Shown here: piece after piece, positions 57,418 through 64,000 of the stretch | How positions within the stretch are numbered: the stretch's first letter is position 1 | Layout of the letters: every line of letters begins with the position of its first letter | Origin: Gemmatimonadota bacterium | GTDB lineage: Bacteria > Gemmatimonadota > Gemmatimonadetes > Longimicrobiales > Gaopeijiaceae | NCBI GenBank assembly: GCA_028875075.1 | Contig: JAPPGF010000007.1 | Span: 124,001-188,000 of the forward strand | DNA: 64,000 nucleotides | Reading direction: 5' to 3' | Notes under the pieces: model-generated | Databases searched by the model: none | What the model was told of the DNA's origin: nothing | The model's input: only the letters and a program-made list of their open reading frames with translations | Program-made: the position numbers and the translations under genes

Positions 57418-58701
57418 CTACGGCCTGACCAGAACGGCGCCCTCGCCCTTCGCGTAGCCTTCCTCGCCGTGCAACACGACGTCGAGCCCGACTCCCTCCT
57501 CCGCCACGGTCCGGCGGAGCGGCATGAAGACGCCCAGCACCTTGAGGAGCACCAAGGTCGCTACGGCGCTGTACGCGGCGGCGCCCAGGATCGCGATGAT
57601 CTGCGTCAGGATCAGACCCGTGTTGCCGTCCATCGGTCCCGCCGCGCCACCCCAGACCTCGGCGGCCAGCACACCGGTCAGCACTGCGCCCGCAGCGCCG
57701 CCGACTCCGTGAGCGGCGAAGACGTCGAGCGAGTCGTCCAGACGGGTGCGGGAGCGATACAGGATGATGAAGTAGCTGGGCAGTGCAGCCACCGCACCGA
57801 GCACGATCGCCGCCACGGGGCCGATGAACCCGGCCGCGGGCGTGACCGCCACCAAGCCGACGACGATGCCGGTCGCCGCCCCCACCGCCGTGATCTTCCT
57901 GTCGCGCAGAGAGTCGAGGATCATCCACATGACGAGCGTCGCTGCGGGAGCCAGCATCGTGTTCACGAACGCGAGCGCGGCCGTCTCGGTCGCCCCCAGC
58001 GCGCTCCCGCCGTTGAATCCGAACCACCCGAACCACAGCAGCCCCGCGCCCAGCAACGCGTACGTCACGTTGTGCGGTAGCAGCGCCCTGCGTCCGTAGT
58101 CCTGCCGTGCCCCCACGACGAGGGCCGCGACCACCGCGGCAATGCCCGCGTTCACGTGCACAACCGTCCCGCCGGCGAAGTCGAGCGCGCCCAGCGAGCC
58201 GAGCCAGCCGCCGCCCCACACCCAATGAGCGATCGGGGCATAGACGACCAGACTCCACAGTCCGATGAAGACGAGATAGGGCCCGAAGCGCATGCGCTCG
58301 ACCACCGCGCCCGAAATGAGCGCCGCCGTGATGATCGCGAAGGTGCCCTGGAACGCCATGAACAGCACGTGCGGGACGGTCGACGCGGCCGGAGCGCCGC
58401 TGAGCCCGACGCCCGACAACAGCGCGTAGTCCGTGCCCCCGATCCAGGCAGAGCCCGGGGCGAAGGCCAGCGAATAGCCGAGCAGCGCCCACGCGACCCC
58501 GACCACGCCGAGCGAGGCGAAGCTCATCATGAGCGTGTTGAGGATGTTCTTCGACCGCACGAGCCCCCCGTAGAAGAACCCGAGGGCGGGGGTCATCAGG
58601 AGCACGAGAGCGGTGGAGACCAGGAGCCACGCGGTGTCCGCTCCAGAGATCTCCACCGGCATCTCCTGGACGGCCAGGAGCATGGGAACCGGGAGAGCCA
58701 T
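57418..58701 (-). CDS. amt: ammonium transporter
   Basis: 427 residues from the ATG at 58701 (GGAG 8 bases upstream). Eleven membrane helices of the Amt/Rh family, with EISGADTAWLLVSTALVLLM, TPALGFFYGGLVRSKNIL, the first channel His in VVHVNAGIAAVVAALVVGAR and the second in VFAAHGVGGAAGAVLTGVLA. The C-terminus has GLDVVLHGEEGYAKGEGAVL, the conserved DxxxHGExA-type tail that couples the subunits and meets P-II. It is followed by glnB. Its promoter (58755-58783) is sigma-70-like; no sigma-54 site was found. Confidence 0.96.
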   Translation of the reverse strand: MALPVPMLLAVQEMPVEISGADTAWLLVSTALVLLMTPALGFFYGGLVRSKNILNTLMMSFASLGVVGVAWALLGYSLAFAPGSAWIGGTDYALLSGVGLSGAPAASTVPHVLFMAFQGTFAIITAALISGAVVERMRFGPYLVFIGLWSLVVYAPIAHWVWGGGWLGSLGALDFAGGTVVHVNAGIAAVVAALVVGARQDYGRRALLPHNVTYALLGAGLLWFGWFGFNGGSALGATETAALAFVNTMLAPAATLVMWMILDSLRDRKITAVGAATGIVVGLVAVTPAAGFIGPVAAIVLGAVAALPSYFIILYRSRTRLDDSLDVFAAHGVGGAAGAVLTGVLAAEVWGGAAGPMDGNTGLILTQIIAILGAAAYSAVATLVLLKVLGVFMPLRRTVAEEGVGLDVVLHGEEGYAKGEGAVLVRP

Positions 58702-58754
58702 GATAATACTCCGACGGTTTGGGTGAGGTGGCCACAACGAGCACGCAAGGCCCA

Positions 58755-58783
58755 ATCCTACCCTAGCATATTTAGCTTGGCAA
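58755..58783 (-). promoter_or_regulatory. promoter of amt-glnB
   Basis: On the minus strand TTGCCA (58783-58778), 17-base spacer, TAGGAT (58760-58755); start near 58748, 47 bases before the ATG. Confidence 0.55.
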
Positions 58784-58904
58784 GCCCTTCGGCCTAGCAC
58801 TTACCTGTCACATCGGCGTCTGTGCTTCAGAAAATAAGGCCCCGAGGGACGGGATTTCGTCACAGCGTCGCGAGCCCCCGCCCGAGCCGGTGTCCCTTGG
58901 TCCG

Positions 58905-58933
58905 TTGACACACGGTACCTAACGAAGTAAGGT
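58905..58933 (+). promoter_or_regulatory. promoter of the TorF-like porin gene
   Basis: Perfect TTGACA (58905-58910), 17-base spacer, TAAGGT (58928-58933); start near 58940. The leader of about 79 bases is unusually AT-rich (AACCTTAACAATATACGAAA) for this genome. Confidence 0.65.
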
Positions 58934-59018
58934 CTTTGGATCACAGCTATGCCAGTAGTTTAGGGTATTGCTCGGATAACCTTAACAATATACGAAACCG
59001 TAAGCCAGGAGATCAGAC

Positions 59019-59756
59019 ATGAGCGCTCGCGTGGTGTCGTCGGCAGTTGTGGCGGGGTTCCTCGTGGCGGCCGCCTCGGCGACCGCGCAGGAGGACATAG
59101 CGGTGTCGTTCAGCGGTAGCGCGACGCTCGTGAACGACTACACCTTCCGCGGGATCTCCCAGACAGGCGAGGCCCCTGCGGTCCAGGCCGGCATCTCCGC
59201 TGCGATCGGGAGCGTCTACCTGGGCACGTGGGGCTCCAGCCTGGACTTCGGTTCGGTCGACGCCGACGACCGGGCGACGGCGGAGGTCGATCTGTTCGGC
59301 GGCGTCGCGACGTCGCTGGGAGGCGCGGCCGACATCGACCTCGGCGTCTTCTACTACCTGTACCCCGGGGGCGGCTTCGACGGCTACGACTTCGTGGAGT
59401 TCGCCCTAGGCGTGAGCAGAGGAGTCGGGAACGTGAGCGCGGGAGTGAGCGCCGCGTACTCGCCGGATTTCTTCGGTGACTCGGGGTCGGCGATCTACCT
59501 GGGCGGGTCCCTGGGGCTGGACATTCCCACGGCTCCCCTGTCGCTGTCGGCCAGCCTGGGACGCCAGAGCATCGACGACAACGACGCGTTCGGGACGCCC
59601 GATTATGTCGACTACTCGATCGGCGCGAGCCTCTCGACGATGGGCCTTAGCCTCGGCGCGGCGGCGGTCGGCACGAATCTGGACGAATCCGACTGTTTCG
59701 GCGGCGATCCGCTGTGCAAGACCCGCATCGTGCTGAGCCTCGGCATGGAGCTGTAG
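59019..59756 (+). CDS. TorF-family outer-membrane beta-barrel protein
   Basis: 245 residues. Signal peptide SSAVVAGFLVAAASATAQED with cleavage after Ala. The mature protein starts with SFSGSATLVNDYTFRGISQT, the hallmark (DYxFRGxSQT) of the TorF/Gcw_chp putative porin family. Alternating strands ending in aromatic residues follow, and the end LSLGMEL lacks the usual terminal Phe. CFGGDPLC may form a disulfide loop. Such porins are often next to amt-glnB, and here it is divergent from amt, suggesting a role in outer-membrane passage under nitrogen limitation (inference). AGGAG precedes the ATG. Confidence 0.82.
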   Translation: MSARVVSSAVVAGFLVAAASATAQEDIAVSFSGSATLVNDYTFRGISQTGEAPAVQAGISAAIGSVYLGTWGSSLDFGSVDADDRATAEVDLFGGVATSLGGAADIDLGVFYYLYPGGGFDGYDFVEFALGVSRGVGNVSAGVSAAYSPDFFGDSGSAIYLGGSLGLDIPTAPLSLSASLGRQSIDDNDAFGTPDYVDYSIGASLSTMGLSLGAAAVGTNLDESDCFGGDPLCKTRIVLSLGMEL

Positions 59757-59821
59757 AGGCCGCGCTCCGAGCGTGCGCGTAGCCATCTCGCACGCCAGGC
59801 GAAGCAATCCAGCCGGAACGA

Positions 59822-59860
59822 GGAAAGCCCCGGGCTCCCGAGAGGAGCCCGGGGCTTTCC
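59822..59860 (+). terminator. bidirectional terminator after the TorF-like porin gene
   Basis: A 17-bp perfect stem GGAAAGCCCCGGGCTCC/GGAGCCCGGGGCTTTCC with a 5-base loop. The A-rich and T-rich ends of the stem allow termination in both directions: for the porin gene and for the ispE-tRNA transcript coming from the other side. Confidence 0.75.
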
Positions 59861-59960
59861 CGTCTCGCCCAGCGGCCTCCGGCCGCCCGTCCCTCTCTCA
59901 CGGTGCCCTTGACGCGCACTCCGCCAGCCATCGCCCGCGTCGACCGTGCGGGCCCCTCAG

Positions 59961-60031
59961 CAGCCCCCCCAGGATTCGAACCTGGACCATGAGCTCCAAA
60001 GGCTCGTGTGCTGCCATTACACCAGGGGGCT
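59961..60031 (-). tRNA. tRNA-Gln (anticodon UUG)
   Basis: A 71-base cloverleaf on the minus strand. Acceptor AGCCCCC pairs with GGGGGCT; D stem GTGT/GCAC; anticodon loop CTTTGGA with anticodon TTG; T arm CCAGG-TTCGAAT-CCTGG; discriminator G. The CCA end is not encoded. The anticodon stem has one C-A mismatch at 27-43, the only irregular pair. It lies 32 bases after ispE. It is a likely substrate of MnmA (34199). Confidence 0.93.
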
Positions 60032-60063
60032 ACGCGGAATTTGGGGTAAGGCGGTGCAGTCGC

Positions 60064-61023
60064 TCAAGGCTCGAGCGTGGCGCGGCCATGCCAGGCAGAG
60101 AGCGTGCGGACGCGGAAGACCCTGGCGTCCAGAGCTGCCGCGAGCCGCTTGCCCGCCTCCGCAGCCTCCTCCTCGCTTCGGTAGATGGCGAACGACGCCG
60201 CTCCGCTCCCCGAGAGCAACGCGAGCTCGGGCCCGGTTCTCCCGAGCGCGTCGAGGCACTCCCGAACGAGCGGCACCTCCCGGACCACCGTCTCCTGGAA
60301 GTCGTTCATGGCCCCTGCCGCCACCTCCTCCCAGTCCACGGGCCAGGCCCCCAGCGCCGTTCCCTCAAGCGGACCCTCCGCGCCGTCCGGGGCAGGGGTC
60401 GCCCCCTCGCCCGCCTGAGAGCGTTGCTGCTCCAGCCGGGAGTAGGCTAGGGCGGTCGGCATACCCGCGGGAGGCATCACGACCACGCCGCTCCGGGGCG
60501 GTAGCGTGGGCAGAGCCTCGAGCCGTTCGCCCCGCCCGCGGGCCCGCGCCAGCGGGGAGGCGCAGAGGAAGAACGGCACGTCCGAGCCGAGCCGTGCGGC
60601 CAAGTGCGAGAGCCGCGCCCGCGAGAGCGCGGCGGGAAAGAGCCGGTCCAGGGCGCGGAGCGCCGCCGCGGCGTCGGACGAGCCACCTCCCAGGCCGGCG
60701 CCCACGGGGATGCGCTTGGTCAGGTGGAAGCTGAGCCCCGGGGCGTCGCGTCCTAGTCCCGCGGCGTCCAGGAACGCCCGGGCCGCCAGGACCACGAGGT
60801 TGTCCCCGTCGAGTCCCGTGTCTTCGCCCTCGACCGCAAGCCCGATCCCTTCGCCCCCGGACGTCCGGCGCGCCTCGAGCTCGTCGGCGAGGTCGATCGC
60901 CTGGAGGAGCGTGTCGATCTCGTGGTAGCCGTCCGCACGTCGCGGTCCCACGCTGAGCGCCAGGTTGACCTTGGCCGGGGCCGTCACCCGCACGAGGCTC
61001 TCGCGCGGGCGGAGACCGCTCAT
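60064..61023 (-). CDS. ispE: 4-diphosphocytidyl-2-C-methyl-D-erythritol kinase
   Basis: A 319-residue GHMP kinase of the MEP isoprenoid pathway. Motifs: VTAPAKVNLALSVGPRRADG and YHEIDTLLQAIDLADELE (N-terminal substrate site), LTKRIPVGAGLGGGSSDAAA (GHMP ATP loop), and LALLSGSGAASFAIYRSEEE (C-terminal motif). Length is normal. It overlaps the flippase-like gene by 4 bases and, with dxr at 16911, shows use of the MEP pathway. Confidence 0.96.
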   Translation of the reverse strand: MSGLRPRESLVRVTAPAKVNLALSVGPRRADGYHEIDTLLQAIDLADELEARRTSGGEGIGLAVEGEDTGLDGDNLVVLAARAFLDAAGLGRDAPGLSFHLTKRIPVGAGLGGGSSDAAAALRALDRLFPAALSRARLSHLAARLGSDVPFFLCASPLARARGRGERLEALPTLPPRSGVVVMPPAGMPTALAYSRLEQQRSQAGEGATPAPDGAEGPLEGTALGAWPVDWEEVAAGAMNDFQETVVREVPLVRECLDALGRTGPELALLSGSGAASFAIYRSEEEAAEAGKRLAAALDARVFRVRTLSAWHGRATLEP

Positions 61024-62069
61024 GCGCGGCGGCTCCCCGTCCGCTCCAGCCGCACCGCCGTCTCGACGCGCTCTTCGCTCGCCCGCATGTCCTCAAGGCT
61101 CAGTGCGAGCCTGCCCGCGTAGTAGAGCCCGATCGCGGTCACCGGGATGAAGCCCCCGAGGTGATAGCCGTAGGCGAACGCCAGAGCGCGCGCGTCGGGC
61201 ACTCCGAAGACCGACAGGGCCCATCCGGCGGAGGCGTGGAAGGTCCCGAAGAAGCCGGGAGCGGCGGGGACAGCGACGCCGAACCCCACGACGGCCTCGG
61301 TGAAGTAGGCCGCCACGAGCCCTGCCTCGATGTCGAACGCCAGCATTGCCAGCCAGAAGGAGAGCCCGTGCCACAGCCAGAAGCCGACGCTCCACAGCAG
61401 CGCGAGCGCGAACAGGCGCGGACTCCGGAGCACCCCGAGGCTGTCCAGGAAGGCCTCGAGCGCGGCCACGACCGGGCGGTCGTAGCCGACCGGCAGGCGA
61501 GCCGCCACGCGCTCGGCCAACCGCACGGTGCGGCGAGGGAACGCGATCAGCGCCAGAAGAAGGAGCATCAGGGCGGGCACGGCGACCGCGGCGACGCCCA
61601 CGGCGGTCGCGAGCAGCCCGCCGCCCAAGTCGGCGGCGTCCGGGAAGGCCGGGCTCGCCATCGCGGCCAGCAAGAGGCCCAGCAGCACGAGCGCGTCCAA
61701 GAGGCGTTCGACGACCAGCGAGCCCAGCGCCGCAGTCATCCTCACGGGCTCGATCCGAGAAAGCGTGTAGGCGCGGGCGAACTCGCCGATCCTCGCGGGG
61801 AGCAGGTTGTTGGCCATGAAGCCGATGTTCACGGCCGCAAAGCGGTTCCTGAGCGAGCTCTTCGGAAGTACCGGCCGAAGCAGCACGTGCCACCGGAGCG
61901 CCCGGATCAGAAAACCGAACGTCGCCACGGCCACGGACGCCAGGAAAAGGTCCCATCGGGCGTCCCCGATGTTCGCCCACACGTCCGCAAAGGGCACGCC
62001 CCTCTGGATGTACCACAGCAGGAACACCGTGACGGCGACCCCGAGGATCGCCTTCGCGTCGAGCCTCAA
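61020..62069 (-). CDS. lysylphosphatidylglycerol synthase-type flippase-like membrane protein
   Basis: 349 residues of the LPG_synthase_TM (PF03706) family, with about eight membrane helices. Typical features are FGFLIRALRWHVLLRPV, AAVNIGFMANNLLPARIGEF and ARAYTLSRIEPVRMTAALGS, then LVVERLLDALVLLGLLLAAM. Near the end FGVAVPAAPGFFGTFHASAG is the family's PGxxGxxH-type loop. The catalytic aminoacyl-transfer domain of MprF is absent, so a lipid or polyprenyl transport role is more likely. It is coupled to ispE. Confidence 0.85.
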   Translation of the reverse strand: MRLDAKAILGVAVTVFLLWYIQRGVPFADVWANIGDARWDLFLASVAVATFGFLIRALRWHVLLRPVLPKSSLRNRFAAVNIGFMANNLLPARIGEFARAYTLSRIEPVRMTAALGSLVVERLLDALVLLGLLLAAMASPAFPDAADLGGGLLATAVGVAAVAVPALMLLLLALIAFPRRTVRLAERVAARLPVGYDRPVVAALEAFLDSLGVLRSPRLFALALLWSVGFWLWHGLSFWLAMLAFDIEAGLVAAYFTEAVVGFGVAVPAAPGFFGTFHASAGWALSVFGVPDARALAFAYGYHLGGFIPVTAIGLYYAGRLALSLEDMRASEERVETAVRLERTGSRRA

Positions 62070-62123
62070 CGCCCGTCCGCCCTGCCCGAAGCCACGGCCC
62101 GTTCCGGCGCGGCGTGCTCCGCC

Positions 62124-63011
62124 TCAGCCAACTCGGTCCGCGCCCGTCTCCGCGCCGAACAGCGCTCGCAGCGCCGCCGCGGCCTCGGCGTCCAGCCCCT
62201 GGGCTTCGGCCACCCGCACCGCCTCCCCGCCGAGCACGCGGTAGAGCGCAGCCTCCCGGTCCGGCAGGCTGCGGAGGTGGGAGCACACGGTCTCGACGTC
62301 GCCCCTGGCCACCGGCCCCGTTAGCGCCCGCGCGAGGCCGAGCTCGTCGATGTTCTCGAGCGTCCCCCGCATCAGCGGGATCAACGCGGGCACGGCGTCC
62401 TCTTCCGCAACGCCCGCATGCACCATGAGGCGGGCCGCCGTCGCCAGGAGCACGGGAAGGTAGTTGGACGCGACCGCGGCGGCGGCATGATAGAGCGGCC
62501 GCCGGGTCACGGGAATCTCCAGGGGGCGGCCGGAGAGCGGGCCCACGAGCCGGCGCGCCGCCGCGAGGGCCTCGGCCTCGCCGGAGACCGAGAACCAAGA
62601 ACCCGGCAGTCGCTCGGCGCCCGAGACGGGATGGGCCAACGACTGGAGCGGGTGGAGCGAGCCGACCTGGTAGCCGCGCTCGTGCAGGGGCGCGAGCACG
62701 TCGCCCGAGAGCGTACCCGAGCAGTGGAGCGCGACGCAGCGCCCGGGCGCGGGCCCCTGCACCGCAAGAGCGTGCGCAATCTCGGGCAGCGCGTCGTCGG
62801 GCACGGTCAGCAAGACCACGGTGGTGCCGGGCTCCGGCCGGTCGAGGCCGAAGCGGTAGCGGGCGGTCCCCTCGATGAAGAGCGGGTGAGCGGGCGGCTC
62901 GGGGTGGCGGCCGCAGTAGACGAGCGACTCGAGCGCGCCGGCCTGGTGAAGCGCGTAGCCCAGCGACAGCCCCGCCCTGCCGGGCCCGATGACGCAGGCA
63001 CGGTCGGACAT
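62124..63011 (-). CDS. Rossmann-like and DUF2520 domain protein
   Basis: 295 residues from ATG at 63011. N-terminal Rossmann fold: ACVIGPGRAGLSLGYALHQA, then VVLLTVPDDALPEIAHALAV and HCSGTLSGDVLAPLHERGYQ. GSLHPLQSLAHP is a hallmark of this family. C-terminal helical DUF2520 domain: YHAAAAVASNYLPVLLATAA. It resembles pyrroline-carboxylate and ketopantoate reductase-type dehydrogenases, but the substrate is unknown. Confidence 0.82.
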   Translation of the reverse strand: MSDRACVIGPGRAGLSLGYALHQAGALESLVYCGRHPEPPAHPLFIEGTARYRFGLDRPEPGTTVVLLTVPDDALPEIAHALAVQGPAPGRCVALHCSGTLSGDVLAPLHERGYQVGSLHPLQSLAHPVSGAERLPGSWFSVSGEAEALAAARRLVGPLSGRPLEIPVTRRPLYHAAAAVASNYLPVLLATAARLMVHAGVAEEDAVPALIPLMRGTLENIDELGLARALTGPVARGDVETVCSHLRSLPDREAALYRVLGGEAVRVAEAQGLDAEAAAALRALFGAETGADRVG

Positions 63012-63051
63012 CAGCGCTCCTGCAAGCGCGAAAGACCGAGGCACCCGGCGC

Positions 63052-64000
63052 TCACGCGACCTCCATGATGCGAATTCCGGCCCGTTCGCGGAGCTGCCTG
63101 AGCAGCCGGTCGCTCACGCGGGCCGTCACATCGATGTGCGAGCCGTCGTCCAGACGGGTCAGCACCTCACCCTCGCGGTACAGCATGGCGAGGAGCTGTC
63201 CGTCGCCGGTTGGGACCTGTACGTGGACGCGCGGGAGCCGGCTCCGCATGCGTGCCTTCAGCGTCTCGCGCAAGGTCGCGAGCGACGCCGAATGGAGCGA
63301 CGAGACGAACACCGCCGGCCGGCTCTCCAGCGCGCGTATCCTCTCGCGCAGCGTGCGCTCCTCTTCATGCGTGAGCCGGTCCACCTTGTTGAAGACGAGG
63401 ATCTGCGGGCGCCCGTCCAGGTCGAGCTCGGCCAGAACGTCCCCAACCACCTCCAGCTGCTCGGAGCGGTCCGGGCGCGAGACGTCGACCACGTGGAGCA
63501 GCAGATCCGCCTCGCGGGCCTCCTCGAGCGTCGAGCGGAAGGACGCGACCAGATGGTGCGGGAGCTTGCGGATGAATCCCACCGTGTCGGTCACCAGGGC
63601 CTGGTAGCCGTCTCCGAGATCGACGCTCCGCGTCGCCGAATCGAGCGTGGCGAACAAGCGGTCCTCCACGAAAAGGTCTCGGTCTCCAGAGAGAGCGCGC
63701 AGGAGCGAGGACTTGCCGGCGTTCGTGTAGCCCACAAGCGCCGCGCGGAACCGGCCGGCCCGGCCGCCGCGCTGCACGGCGCGAGCGAGCGCGACGTCGG
63801 CGAGCTTGCGCTTCAGGTCGGCGATCTTCTCGCCGATCATGCGCCGGTCCGTCTCCAGCTGCGTCTCGCCCGGACCCCTGAGCCCGATGCCACCGCGAAT
63901 GCGCGAGAGGTGGATCCACATGCGCTTGAGCCTCGGCAGCAAGTACTCTAGCTGCGCCAGCTCGACCTGCATCCTCGCCTCCCGCGACCGCGCGCGTGCG
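63052..64000 (-). CDS. hflX: GTPase HflX, C-terminal part (5' end outside the window)
   Basis: The frame runs in from beyond base 64000; the visible part has 316 codons including the stop. The HflX glycine-rich segment is LQVELAQLEYLLPRL-like (MQVELAQLEYLLPRL) and GGIGLRGPGETQLETDRRMI. G domain: G1 LVGYTNAGKSSLLRALSG, G3 LVTDTVGFIRKLPHHLVASF, G4 LVFNKVDRL. The C-terminal domain is short. HflX rescues or splits stalled ribosomes after stress. An ATG at 63972 is not the real start because homology continues upstream of it. Confidence 0.93.
   Translation of the reverse strand, partial: ARARSREARMQVELAQLEYLLPRLKRMWIHLSRIRGGIGLRGPGETQLETDRRMIGEKIADLKRKLADVALARAVQRGGRAGRFRAALVGYTNAGKSSLLRALSGDRDLFVEDRLFATLDSATRSVDLGDGYQALVTDTVGFIRKLPHHLVASFRSTLEEAREADLLLHVVDVSRPDRSEQLEVVGDVLAELDLDGRPQILVFNKVDRLTHEEERTLRERIRALESRPAVFVSSLHSASLATLRETLKARMRSRLPRVHVQVPTGDGQLLAMLYREGEVLTRLDDGSHIDVTARVSDRLLRQLRERAGIRIMEVA

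Noticed and set aside
58702-58800. Sigma-54 promoter before amt
   Set aside because: No GG-N10-GC element with the right context was found; a sigma-70-like pair fits better.
1-64000. Mobile elements, prophage or defence islands
   Set aside because: No transposase, integrase, restriction, toxin-antitoxin or Cas-like proteins were recognised, and gene order is largely that of conserved housekeeping operons.

Overview
The window is GC-rich (about two thirds G+C), densely packed bacterial chromosome carrying almost only housekeeping genes. I see no phage, transposase, plasmid or CRISPR material. A short primary sigma factor, a GlmU-like enzyme of the NTP_transf_4 type, a bacillithiol deacetylase (BshB1), a DUF5916-type outer-membrane remnant, a TorF-type porin and double-membrane secretion signals together suggest a Gram-negative member of the Gemmatimonadota or a close relative. 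This placement is inference from gene content; no rRNA gene is present to confirm it. Translational coupling is common: many neighbours overlap by 4 bases (ATGA, GTGA, TTGA), and several genes start with TTG or GTG.

Layout. 1-2840 (minus): rimP-nusA-L7Ae-infB operon, led by a clear promoter and two terminator-like hairpins in its leader. 2906-4596 (minus): a coiled-coil protein and murA. 4822-6440 (plus): a DUF948-like membrane protein and a zinc-dependent phospholipase C-like protein. 6444-11825 (minus): UvrD/PcrA helicase, histidine kinase, serS and a lipoprotein. 12037-15539 (plus): receiver-only response regulator, mannose-1-phosphate guanylyltransferase, GlmU-like protein and a WalJ/YycJ-like hydrolase, all overlapping. 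15553-23189 (minus): rplM-rpsI-rpsB-tsf-pyrH-frr-cdsA-dxr-rseP, without the uppS gene that often sits before cdsA. 23421-30112 (minus): primary sigma factor, a proline-rich membrane protein, thpR, a cysteine desulfurase, a LAS-peptidase-like lipoprotein, PPK2 and a molybdopterin oxidoreductase.

30417-35341 is a mixed-strand region with small unknown genes, a decayed DUF5916-type gene, an RsbRD-like domain protein, bshB1, a HIRAN protein and mnmA. 35334-46899 (minus): dnaJ, grpE, a lipase, cinA, pgsA, recR, ybaB, dnaX, the 4.5S SRP RNA gene and smc. 47059-50687 (minus): a degenerate CpsD/ParA-like membrane protein, rsfS, rplI, a DUF2232-like protein and one reading frame in which ribosomal proteins bS6 and bS18 are fused. 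51073-54536 (minus): an M20 peptidase, pth, rplY and prs. 55072-59756: a large secreted protein, glnB-amt (minus) and, divergent from amt, a TorF-type porin (plus). 59961-64000 (minus): tRNA-Gln, ispE, a flippase-like membrane protein, a DUF2520 protein and the 3' part of hflX.

The most notable observations are the bS6-bS18 fusion with an acidic linker, a P-II protein lacking Tyr51 and Gln39, MurA with Asp in place of the catalytic Cys, an SRP RNA with an altered apical loop, and the tandem hairpins between the rimP-nusA promoter and its first gene.
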